From: a bacterium
Lineage (GTDB): Bacteria > Ratteibacteria > UBA8468 > B48-G9 > DTJG01
Reading direction: 5' to 3'
Assembly: GCA_026418655.1 (NCBI GenBank)
Contig: JAOAAW010000042.1
Coordinates: 1 to 8,950, forward strand
DNA length: 8,950 nt
A program made the position numbers and the translations under genes. The notes beneath the pieces are model-generated. The model did not search any database and was not told where the DNA came from. It was given only the letters and a program-made list of their open reading frames with translations. Positions 1 through 6,086 of this stretch are shown here, in pieces; position 1 is the first letter of the stretch; each line of letters begins with the position of its first letter.

Positions 1-454
1 ATTCGGTCGCACCAACCATAATTTTCTTTATTTCTCCAGGAACCTTAAAAATTATTTTTTCAGGGTCGGTTACTTTGATTTCAAGTGTTTCAAGACCAAT
101 CCTGCCTTTTTTACCAAATTTTTCATCAGGAGTCCAGGAAATTCCAGAAACGATTGAAACTGTATATTCACCCTCGCTTACGATATTTCCTGCAAAATCC
201 TTTCCGTCCCAATCAACATAGGATTGTCCTGGATTAATTTTTCCTGCGGAAAGGGTTCTGACAGTGTTTCCTTTCGCATCTTTTATTATGAAAAGGAAGC
301 TTCCGGCAGTGTCTGTATTAAAGACAATCCTTGCAATCTTTCCTGTTTCTTTTTCTGGATAAACCGTAAGAGATTTTGTCACAAGATCAATTTTTGCCTG
401 GCAGAGTAATACCCAGAACATTAACAAAGCCACACCTGCAAAAATTTTTTTCAT
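1..454 (-). CDS. Exported protein with FlgD-type Ig-like domain (partial, C-terminus outside window)
   Basis: The reading frame starts at the ATG at 454 and is open for about 151 codons to the window edge, so the C-terminus is missing. The first 20 residues (MKKIFAGVALLMFWVLLCQA) form a signal peptide with a lysine-rich start, a hydrophobic core and a likely signal peptidase I site after CQA. The cysteine has Leu at -1, so it is a poor lipobox. Roughly residues 45-105 resemble the FlgD Ig-like fold often found in exported proteins: a strand with FLFIIKDAKGN, then the hallmark VDWDGKDFAGN followed by EGEYTVSI. A strong Shine-Dalgarno AGGGAGGAG lies just upstream. The gene starts 21 bp after the stop of the 820-residue hydrolase-like gene on the same strand, so the two are probably one operon. 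It could be a binding or scaffold partner of that protein, or the start of a larger multidomain protein. The exact role is unknown. Confidence 0.8.
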   Translation of the reverse strand, partial: MKKIFAGVALLMFWVLLCQAKIDLVTKSLTVYPEKETGKIARIVFNTDTAGSFLFIIKDAKGNTVRTLSAGKINPGQSYVDWDGKDFAGNIVSEGEYTVSIVSGISWTPDEKFGKKGRIGLETLEIKVTDPEKIIFKVPGEIKKIMVGATE

Positions 455-475
455 CTTCTCCTCCCTGTGAACTTA

Positions 476-2938
476 TTATTTGTCTATCAAAAGGATTGTT
501 GCGCCTTTGAATGTAATTTTATACGCATTTTTGTCCTGAACAAGTTTTCCATTCAGGCATTTTACATTCTTCACCTTTCCTATTTCCAGTTCTATGGTTG
601 TTTCTCCAATTTCATCCCAGACTGGGATAACTGGTTTTTCTTTACCAAAGCCATAATCAAAGATTGCTATGCATTGCTTTGTTTTTCCTGTTCTTTTTCT
701 TGCTACGATGAGGTTTCTATCAATGTTGCATACTTTTTTTATTTTACAGAATGTTGCTGGCTGCGTGACAAAATCCCTTATTTCCCTTGAAAACCCGTGA
801 TAAAGCAAAACATCCCCCCATTTTGCTCTGTCCCTGTTTTCCTGGTCCCAGATATAGGATAATCCTTGATAGAATCCAGTAACTCTTACAGTACCTTTCC
901 CTTTCCCAGATTCAATCGCAGCGGGGGTGCCATCTTTATAAGTAAGAAGAAGCTTCCCTTTTTCAGGCACAGTTAAAACATACTTTGAACACACAACAGG
1001 AAAAGGTATCGGGTTTGTTGTATCAAGCAGCTGTTGTTTTGGCAGTTCTATTGGAAGGCGTCCAACTGTTTGTTTTCTCTCTATTTTATGTGAAGAAAAT
1101 CCTTTCATCCATGCACCGAGGTCTATTTCTTTATTACATTCATTTTTTAGAAAACCACCTTCAATAATCAGATATCCACCATCTTCGACCCACTTTTTTA
1201 TCTTTTCCCAGACATTTTTTTCAACATAATTAAATGGCATATAAAGAATCTTATACTTTTTCAGCAAGTCATCTTCCACATCGTAGCTTGAGATGAAATC
1301 AATCCCGTAGTTTGAATGCAAGAGAATATAATATAGCGCGATTATTTCTATATGATATTCAGGTTCCCATATTTCCTGAGCTGGTGTCCACAATATTGCA
1401 ATGGACGCTGGTTCTAAATCTGTGTTAAGAAGGTATTCTTCTGCTTCACCTGCATCACGATTAAGCAGCGCTATTTCCCTGACAATATCGGTTTTAATTT
1501 CCCAGGGATTTGCTTCATTTCCTCGCAGGCAACCATAACTGTACCAGAATATTTCTGTAATACCGTTGATTAACTGTTCATAAAACTTATATCGTGCATA
1601 AACAGGTGAATAACCCCATTCAACAACATTATAAATACCCATTGGAAGTCCTTTTGCCTGACACCTCAGCATGTCAACAAGATAGGCATTTCCACCGCGT
1701 AGCCACACCTCATATCCGGGCCAGTCCTCACCCCATATTCCATCAAGATACCTGTTTTTATATAGATGCCATAAATCCCATCCTTCACTTTCATATCCAC
1801 CACCAAGATACCCCCCTACAGGCCAGTTAGGGCTGCTCCAGGCAAAAGGGAAATATTTTTTGTTTGCCTGTCTTGCGTAGTCAAAAAGTTTATTTATCCT
1901 TTCCATCCTTATCCTATTTACCCAGTAGTAAAGACCAGGATTTTCAGCGCGCGTTATTGATGCGGGTTTCAAAACAATCTCTTCATATTTTGAAACACCA
2001 AGGTCTGAAACAGGAACATTTTTATTTTTCAGATAGGCGATAATTTCAAGCCGCGCCTTTTCTCCAAGCGCAATATAGTCCTGCAACAACCCTGAGCTAA
2101 TTTCGTCTCCAAGTTTTAGATTTCTTACATAATTTAAAGCATTATATCTTTCAAATATCCCAGAAGCATTAAGAGCGACATTCTTAATTGAGGATTCTAT
2201 TTCTTCAGGATTTTTATAATAATCATCATAACCAACTGAACCACCACCGTACCTTAAATATAAAAATCCATTATTAAGTACTTCCTGTAATAATTCAGGA
2301 GAAAAATATTGCAATCCATTTATTCCAATTGCCCTCAAGAATTTATATTGTTTTTCTCTATATTCTGGTGGATCAGAAATTTGTAATTGACAATCAGTGT
2401 AAATTGCCAGTTTTTCAGGAGGTTTTCCTTTATGCTGTTTTTCTACATGTTTAACAGCTTCAATGTTTCTATCAACTATTTCTTCAGCAGTAAGAAGTTC
2501 AAGCTTTATTGCGCCGGGAGAGGATGGAACGGTATAAAGGTAGATGTATTCAGTCGATTTTTTTTCAGAAATGTCAAAAGATCTTAATATAATTTCTTTA
2601 CCGTTTTTGATTTTAACATCTATCTTCAAGGGCACAGGTTTTTCACTCACTCTTGCAATAACAAGAATTCTTCCATAAGCAGGTAGCCTGATCCAGCCTG
2701 ATTCATTACCAGGCTGAATAAAATTTTCAATATTAGGTTTTTGTTTTACTAGGCCATTTTTTGAGATATAACCAAAATTGGGCCACCAGTTGCCGTATTC
2801 ATCAGTGTAAGAACGAACAAGAGAAATATTGCAACTTACTGGAATATCAGAAGAATTTTTCAGGTTTATTTCAATGGAAAAACTATAACAGATGGTGTTG
2901 AAGACAAGAATGACTAAACAAGAAATAATTTGTTTCAT
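476..2938 (-). CDS. Exported glycoside-hydrolase-like protein with GATase-like domain (GH42/clan GH-A style)
   Basis: The protein has 820 residues. I chose the ATG at 2938, not the TTG two codons upstream: it gives a normal signal peptide (MKQIISCLVILVFNTICYSF) and sits just after a perfect -10 box. Residues about 20-150 look like a beta-sandwich. Residues about 165-470 look like a TIM barrel, with KLGDE (Glu at about 279) and DGIWGEDW (Glu at about 404) as candidate acid/base and nucleophile. Aromatic and glycine-rich loops (SSPNWPVGGYLGGGY, VVEWGYS) fit a sugar cleft. Residues about 505-600 (ASIAILWTPAQ, then YKILYMP and VEDGGYLIIEGG) match the flavodoxin-like fold of the beta-galactosidase trimerisation domain of GH42 proteins. 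The C-terminus is beta-rich. It leads an operon with the FlgD-type gene. The fold call is by pattern; substrate and catalytic residues are inferred. It could be a pseudo-enzyme or an unnumbered family. Confidence 0.7.
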   Translation of the reverse strand: MKQIISCLVILVFNTICYSFSIEINLKNSSDIPVSCNISLVRSYTDEYGNWWPNFGYISKNGLVKQKPNIENFIQPGNESGWIRLPAYGRILVIARVSEKPVPLKIDVKIKNGKEIILRSFDISEKKSTEYIYLYTVPSSPGAIKLELLTAEEIVDRNIEAVKHVEKQHKGKPPEKLAIYTDCQLQISDPPEYREKQYKFLRAIGINGLQYFSPELLQEVLNNGFLYLRYGGGSVGYDDYYKNPEEIESSIKNVALNASGIFERYNALNYVRNLKLGDEISSGLLQDYIALGEKARLEIIAYLKNKNVPVSDLGVSKYEEIVLKPASITRAENPGLYYWVNRIRMERINKLFDYARQANKKYFPFAWSSPNWPVGGYLGGGYESEGWDLWHLYKNRYLDGIWGEDWPGYEVWLRGGNAYLVDMLRCQAKGLPMGIYNVVEWGYSPVYARYKFYEQLINGITEIFWYSYGCLRGNEANPWEIKTDIVREIALLNRDAGEAEEYLLNTDLEPASIAILWTPAQEIWEPEYHIEIIALYYILLHSNYGIDFISSYDVEDDLLKKYKILYMPFNYVEKNVWEKIKKWVEDGGYLIIEGGFLKNECNKEIDLGAWMKGFSSHKIERKQTVGRLPIELPKQQLLDTTNPIPFPVVCSKYVLTVPEKGKLLLTYKDGTPAAIESGKGKGTVRVTGFYQGLSYIWDQENRDRAKWGDVLLYHGFSREIRDFVTQPATFCKIKKVCNIDRNLIVARKRTGKTKQCIAIFDYGFGKEKPVIPVWDEIGETTIELEIGKVKNVKCLNGKLVQDKNAYKITFKGATILLIDK

Positions 2939-2944
2939 ATACAA

Positions 2945-2973
2945 ATTATAGACAATAAAAAAAAGGGTGTAAA
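2945..2973 (-). promoter_or_regulatory. Sigma70-type promoter for the exported hydrolase operon; predicts a leaderless mRNA
   Basis: Reading the minus strand, TTTACA (2973-2968; 5 of 6 consensus bases) is followed by a 17-bp spacer and then a perfect TATAAT (2950-2945). Only six bases (TTTGTA) separate the -10 box from the ATG at 2938. The usual distance from the -10 box to the transcription start therefore puts the first transcribed base on or next to the A of the start codon. No Shine-Dalgarno sequence is present. The boxes are seen directly; leaderless translation is inferred. Confidence 0.72.
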
Positions 2974-2975
2974 AT
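2949..2975 (+). promoter_or_regulatory. Possible promoter for the 271-residue isomerase gene, overlapping the divergent promoter
   Basis: On the plus strand, TAGACA (2949-2954) and TAAAAT (2970-2975) are separated by 15 bp, shorter than ideal. Transcription would start near 2982 and give a leader of about 30 nt carrying AGGAG at 3001-3005. Each box overlaps a box of the opposite-strand promoter. A TATAAC at 2977-2982 is an alternative -10 box without a good -35 partner. Confidence 0.3.
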
Positions 2976-3011
2976 TTATAACTGTCTTAAAACTTTTATC
3001 AGGAGAAGAAA

Positions 3012-3827
3012 ATGGAAAAATCTAAACTTGGAATTATTGTTGGAGCAGGAGATAACCTTGACCAGCTATTTCAAAGAGTGAAGATGTTTGGTTTTTCAAT
3101 GTGTCAGATGGGTTTTGTTGCCGAAAATATCAATATGTTTGACCCCGTAAAAATAAAAGAGAAAGCAGATGAATATGGCATTGAAATTTTTTCTGTGTTT
3201 CTTCTTTTCAAGGGACAGGTTTTCAATCTCAAAGATGGACCCGCAACAATGGGTTTTGTTGCGCCTGATTATAGAAAAGAAAGATTAAAACTTGCCATAG
3301 AATTTTCTGATTTTGCGAGAGAAATTGGGACAGAATACATTGTTTCTCATGTGGGATTTATTCCTGATGATGAACAGGATTCGCTCTACCAGTCTTTTAT
3401 TCCTGTGATGAGAGAGTTTGTTGAAAAATGCAGAAAAAACAGTCAAGTTTTTTGTTTTGAGACTGGTCAGGAACTTCCTTCAACCCTTAAAAGAACAATT
3501 ATTGACATCGGTCTTGAAAATGTTGGAATCAATCTTGATCCCGCAAACTTAATTTTATACGGCAAGGCAAATCCAATTGATGCAGTTGAAATATTCGGGA
3601 AATATGTAAAAAGCATCCACGGAAAGGATGGACTCTGGCCTAATAGAGATGAAGTACTTGGGAAAGAGGTTCCTGTGGGAGAAGGGATGGTAAATTTTCC
3701 ATTGCTACTGAGAAGATTGAAGAAATTCGGGTTTGATGGTCCTATCATCATTGAACGAGAAATTTCAGGAGAAAGACAGATTCAGGATATCAGAAGAGCA
3801 ATAGAATTTTTCTCAAAGATTATCTAA
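3012..3827 (+). CDS. Sugar isomerase/epimerase, xylose-isomerase-like TIM barrel (AP endonuclease 2 superfamily)
   Basis: This 271-residue cytoplasmic protein has no signal peptide and the usual length for single-domain members of the family (PF01261 type). The four metal ligands typical of these divalent-metal sugar isomerases/epimerases are recognisable in order: Glu150 in CFETGQE, Asp176 in NLDPANL, His203 in SIHGKDG and Glu248 in IIIERE. SHVGF (His113) and GEGMVNFPLLLRRLKKFGFDG are also typical of the family. The start is set by AGGAG at 3001-3005, six bases before the ATG. The family interconverts ketoses, aldoses or inositol-type sugars through an ene-diol or hydride shift; the exact substrate cannot be read here. 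The gene diverges from the exported hydrolase operon and converges on the 550-residue gene with an 8-bp overlap, which suggests a sugar-catabolic job. A related inosose dehydratase or AP endonuclease role is less likely. Confidence 0.85.
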   Translation: MEKSKLGIIVGAGDNLDQLFQRVKMFGFSMCQMGFVAENINMFDPVKIKEKADEYGIEIFSVFLLFKGQVFNLKDGPATMGFVAPDYRKERLKLAIEFSDFAREIGTEYIVSHVGFIPDDEQDSLYQSFIPVMREFVEKCRKNSQVFCFETGQELPSTLKRTIIDIGLENVGINLDPANLILYGKANPIDAVEIFGKYVKSIHGKDGLWPNRDEVLGKEVPVGEGMVNFPLLLRRLKKFGFDGPIIIEREISGERQIQDIRRAIEFFSKII

Positions 3828-5472
3828 TCTTATAGAAAAGCTCCAATGACTTTTCAAATGGTGGAATTTCAAGAAAAATCTGATTGATATTGTTACCTTC
3901 TTCCACAAAACACATGACAAACTGGGGTATAGCACTTTTTCCTGATAGTACAATCTGGAGATGCTGGTTTTTGAACTGCATTCTGACAATTTTTGAGTCC
4001 TGTCGGTTTTTTAGATAGGACGAGATGTAATCATAAGACTTGAATATGTGAGGAAATCTTTTAATTTCATTTTTAATAATTCCGATGATTGTTTCAAATT
4101 CGGTCAGTGTTAAATTTTCAAGGTTTTTTTCATGAAACATCAGGCAACCGCAGGTAAGATTTTCAAGTCCCCTTTTTATCTGAAAAATTCCTTTTTCTGC
4201 AAGCTGGTATATTGAAAGATTGGTACTACCCTGGAAAAAGTCAATATTTGCGCCGGACACAGTAATTTGTCCGGGATGAAAGACAACATTGAAGATATCC
4301 TTATTCTCGTCAAGATAGTCAATGCAGAAATTTGGGGTACCAAATGGTTTTGGTTCCCATGCAAAATTGCGTGGGTCTGAAAAAATTTTTCCGATCTGCA
4401 ATAAATTCATTGCAAAAGACTGTCCGCGGGTTTTAAAAAAACTTATTGAATTGTAGCCAATCTGCGATTTATGGGCATTAATGGTTTTTGCCGGATTTAT
4501 GCCAATCTTTGAAAAAAAATCATCTATCTGTTTGAAATTTGCTTCAAGATGCTGGAAGGAAAACTCTTTTCCATCACTGCCCAGATAAATGGAAGGGTCC
4601 GTGTTATATGACTCTCGGTAAAAAGCATGTGCGGAAAATTCTGCTTTTAGTTGATGATATAGTTGTTTTATATGTGAATGAGTTTCCTGTTCAACTTCAT
4701 GAATACACAATCCAATATGTGGAATAAAACCTGATTCATTTAGTATAGATGCGTATGCAAAATTTTTTATAGGAGAATCTTCCTTTTTTGTTTTACCTGT
4801 GGCATCGTTTATTCTACACATTACAAAGGGAGGAACACCTTTAAACACAAATGGTTTTTTTGCTGTATGAATTAGTGTTCGCCAAAAAACACTATCAAAA
4901 CCGCCAGTAAGACCGAGGCAGCTTTTATGCCAGATACCCTGTGAAACACTTATTATCGCAATTTTCCCCTGTCCTAAGGGTTTCCATATTCCAATAGGGT
5001 TGAACTTATGGTCTCTCAGGAAAACATTCCAGTTTGTATCCAGATGGGATGGAAAACTCACGAGAATCGGGATTTTCAGATTTATTGTTTTTTCTGCCGC
5101 AATGGAACTAATCCATGATTCATCAAGAATAATCTCGGCCGTTTTTCCAACTGTGAATTCGGAAATATTAGTATACTGAGAAATAATTTCGTGATAAGAA
5201 CTAACCATACCATCAAAAATTACCAATCCCATTCCTGAAAAAACATACCTGAAAATTGTTTTCCAGTCAGAAGGACCGAGTTTTTTTGCTGTACCTTCCT
5301 GGGCGATTATCAATAGATTGACATCATCAAGTTCCACACTATCGACAAGTGTATATGAGATGTCTATGGGCTGATGCAGAAACTGATAGAAATCAAGACA
5401 GTTCAGGACAAAATTCTCAAGTCTTTGATAACCTACAAAATCACCTGTATCACACAGGACAACTGTTTTCAT
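3820..5472 (-). CDS. Uncharacterised two-domain protein: GATase-like N-terminus and polysaccharide-deacetylase-like centre
   Basis: The protein has 550 residues and no signal peptide (MKTVVLCDTGDF), so it is predicted cytoplasmic. Residues 1 to about 205 look like a flavodoxin/GATase-like fold: DDVNLLIIAQEG, an FSGMGLVIFDG strand-turn, and GQGKIAIISVSQGIW ahead of GGFDSVFWRTLIHTAKKPF. From about residue 213 the pattern PPFVMCRINDATG, then SGFIPHIGLCI, FSAHAF, INAHKSQIGYNS and VVFHPGQ resembles a NodB-type deacetylase or related alpha/beta barrel. Asp223, His282, His334 and His399 are possible metal or catalytic residues. The last 60 residues look like a beta-strand tail. It starts 3 bp after the stop of the SIS gene with only a weak GGGA upstream, so it is probably translationally coupled. 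I recall similar proteins as unnamed ones in PVC bacteria. The reaction is unknown: it may deacetylate or cleave a sugar, or only bind one. Confidence 0.7.
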   Translation of the reverse strand: MKTVVLCDTGDFVGYQRLENFVLNCLDFYQFLHQPIDISYTLVDSVELDDVNLLIIAQEGTAKKLGPSDWKTIFRYVFSGMGLVIFDGMVSSYHEIISQYTNISEFTVGKTAEIILDESWISSIAAEKTINLKIPILVSFPSHLDTNWNVFLRDHKFNPIGIWKPLGQGKIAIISVSQGIWHKSCLGLTGGFDSVFWRTLIHTAKKPFVFKGVPPFVMCRINDATGKTKKEDSPIKNFAYASILNESGFIPHIGLCIHEVEQETHSHIKQLYHQLKAEFSAHAFYRESYNTDPSIYLGSDGKEFSFQHLEANFKQIDDFFSKIGINPAKTINAHKSQIGYNSISFFKTRGQSFAMNLLQIGKIFSDPRNFAWEPKPFGTPNFCIDYLDENKDIFNVVFHPGQITVSGANIDFFQGSTNLSIYQLAEKGIFQIKRGLENLTCGCLMFHEKNLENLTLTEFETIIGIIKNEIKRFPHIFKSYDYISSYLKNRQDSKIVRMQFKNQHLQIVLSGKSAIPQFVMCFVEEGNNINQIFLEIPPFEKSLELFYKIR

Positions 5473-5475
5473 GTA

Positions 5476-5985
5476 TTATTCCCAGTTTGCATGATTTCTT
5501 TCCATCTGCTCAAATGTTATACCCATCTTTTTCCTGTAACTTTCAACGATTTCATCGAAAAAAATGAGTACTGTCTGTTCAAACAGAGAACCACCAAACT
5601 GACTCGATTCTGGTAGTTTTAAAATATAACATCTATCGCAGATCTTTGTTAGATCGTTTGTGGATGCTGTTACACAGATTGTTTTTGCCTTTGAGGATTT
5701 TGCTGCCTCTACAGGTGGGAAAAGCATCCTTGATGCGCCGGTTCTGGAAACAACGATCATTAAATCATTTTTTCTTACAGGTGGGCAGAGTCCTGCAATG
5801 AAATAACTTTCCAATCCAAGATGCCGCAACCTCATTGCAAAAGCCCGCGCCATCATGCCGCTTCTTCCAAGACCCCACAAAAATACCCTTGAACAATTTC
5901 TTATCTCATCAATAATCTCATCAATAGATCGTTCAGGGATATTCTTTATTGTCTGTTCAATCTCTTTTACGATTTTACTCTTCAT
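5476..5985 (-). CDS. hxlB: SIS-domain sugar-phosphate isomerase, 6-phospho-3-hexuloisomerase-like
   Basis: With the ATG at 5985 the protein has 169 residues, slightly short of the usual 175-190. An upstream TTG (6021) would add 12 residues but lies inside the promoter's -35 box, so I rejected it. The match to 6-phospho-3-hexuloisomerase (PHI) is strong at both ends: FLWGLGRSGMMARAFAMRL and HLGLESYF near the N-terminus, GGSLFEQTVLIFFDEIV and FEQMERNHANWE at the C-terminus. PHI converts 3-hexulose-6-phosphate to fructose-6-phosphate in the ribulose monophosphate pathway. Two cautions apply. The phosphosugar loop, SGSGET in the PHI proteins I remember, reads SRTGAS here and so lacks the Glu. No hexulose-phosphate synthase (hxlA) is in the window. 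The protein may therefore isomerise another ketose phosphate, and the symbol is by homology only. It leads an operon with the 550-residue gene. Confidence 0.82.
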   Translation of the reverse strand: MKSKIVKEIEQTIKNIPERSIDEIIDEIRNCSRVFLWGLGRSGMMARAFAMRLRHLGLESYFIAGLCPPVRKNDLMIVVSRTGASRMLFPPVEAAKSSKAKTICVTASTNDLTKICDRCYILKLPESSQFGGSLFEQTVLIFFDEIVESYRKKMGITFEQMERNHANWE

Positions 5986-5992
5986 ACTAACT

Positions 5993-6021
5993 ATTTTAAT
6001 TTTTTGCAAAAATTTTAGCAA
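5993..6021 (-). promoter_or_regulatory. Sigma70-type promoter for the SIS operon; predicts a leaderless mRNA
   Basis: Reading the minus strand, TTGCTA (6021-6016; 4 of 6 consensus bases) is followed by a 17-bp spacer and TAAAAT (5998-5993; 5 of 6). Seven bases (AGTTAGT) separate the -10 box from the ATG at 5985, so transcription should start at or one base before the start codon. There is no Shine-Dalgarno sequence. The layout is the same as at the exported hydrolase gene, which strengthens both calls. Confidence 0.6.
6004..6021. promoter_or_regulatory. 18-bp near-perfect palindrome, candidate operator between divergent genes
   Basis: TTGCAAAAATTTTAGCAA pairs with its own reverse complement at 8 of 9 position pairs; only the A-A pair at 6008/6017 breaks it. 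It covers the -35 box and most of the spacer of the minus-strand SIS promoter, and ends three bases before the likely -35 box of the plus-strand 870-residue gene. A dimeric repressor bound here could control both directions. The central AT-rich core differs from LacI-type sites, which usually have a central CG. Operator function is inferred. Confidence 0.45.
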
Positions 6022-6023
6022 TT

Positions 6024-6050
6024 TTGAAAATCAGAAAAATGTTTTAGAAT
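6024..6050 (+). promoter_or_regulatory. Possible promoter for the 870-residue glycosidase gene
   Basis: TTGAAA (6024-6029; 5 of 6 consensus bases) and TAGAAT (6045-6050; 5 of 6) are 15 bp apart, shorter than ideal; TTTTGA at 6022-6027 would give a 17-bp spacer with a poorer box. Transcription would begin near 6057 and leave a leader of about 30 nt with AAAAGGAG at 6073-6080, six bases before the ATG. The spacing weakness keeps confidence low. Confidence 0.35.
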
Positions 6051-6086
6051 AGAAAAAACAATGAATTTTTATAAAAGGAGAACCCC

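Noticed and set aside
467..790. Plus-strand open frame of 107 codons
   Set aside because: It lies antisense to the hydrolase gene, has a Phe/Cys-rich composition typical of a reversed frame, and lacks a ribosome-binding site.
2936..2944. TTG start at 2944 that adds two residues to the exported hydrolase
   Set aside because: It adds only two residues before the ATG, lies right against the -10 box, and has no Shine-Dalgarno site. The ATG gives the same signal peptide.
3467..3751. Minus-strand open frame of 94 codons
   Set aside because: It is antisense to the isomerase/epimerase, whose metal-ligand motifs fall in this region, and is Ser/Pro-rich like a shadow frame.
3835..3855. GAAAAG and CTTTTC arms with a 9-nt loop just past the isomerase stop
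   Set aside because: The stem is AT-rich, only six pairs long and has no U tract. It lies in the coding end of the opposing gene, so it is not a convincing terminator.
5986..6021. TTG start at 6021 that adds 12 residues to the SIS protein
   Set aside because: The extra stretch is the promoter (-35 box, spacer, -10 box), is AT-rich, and matches nothing at the N-terminus of the PHI family.
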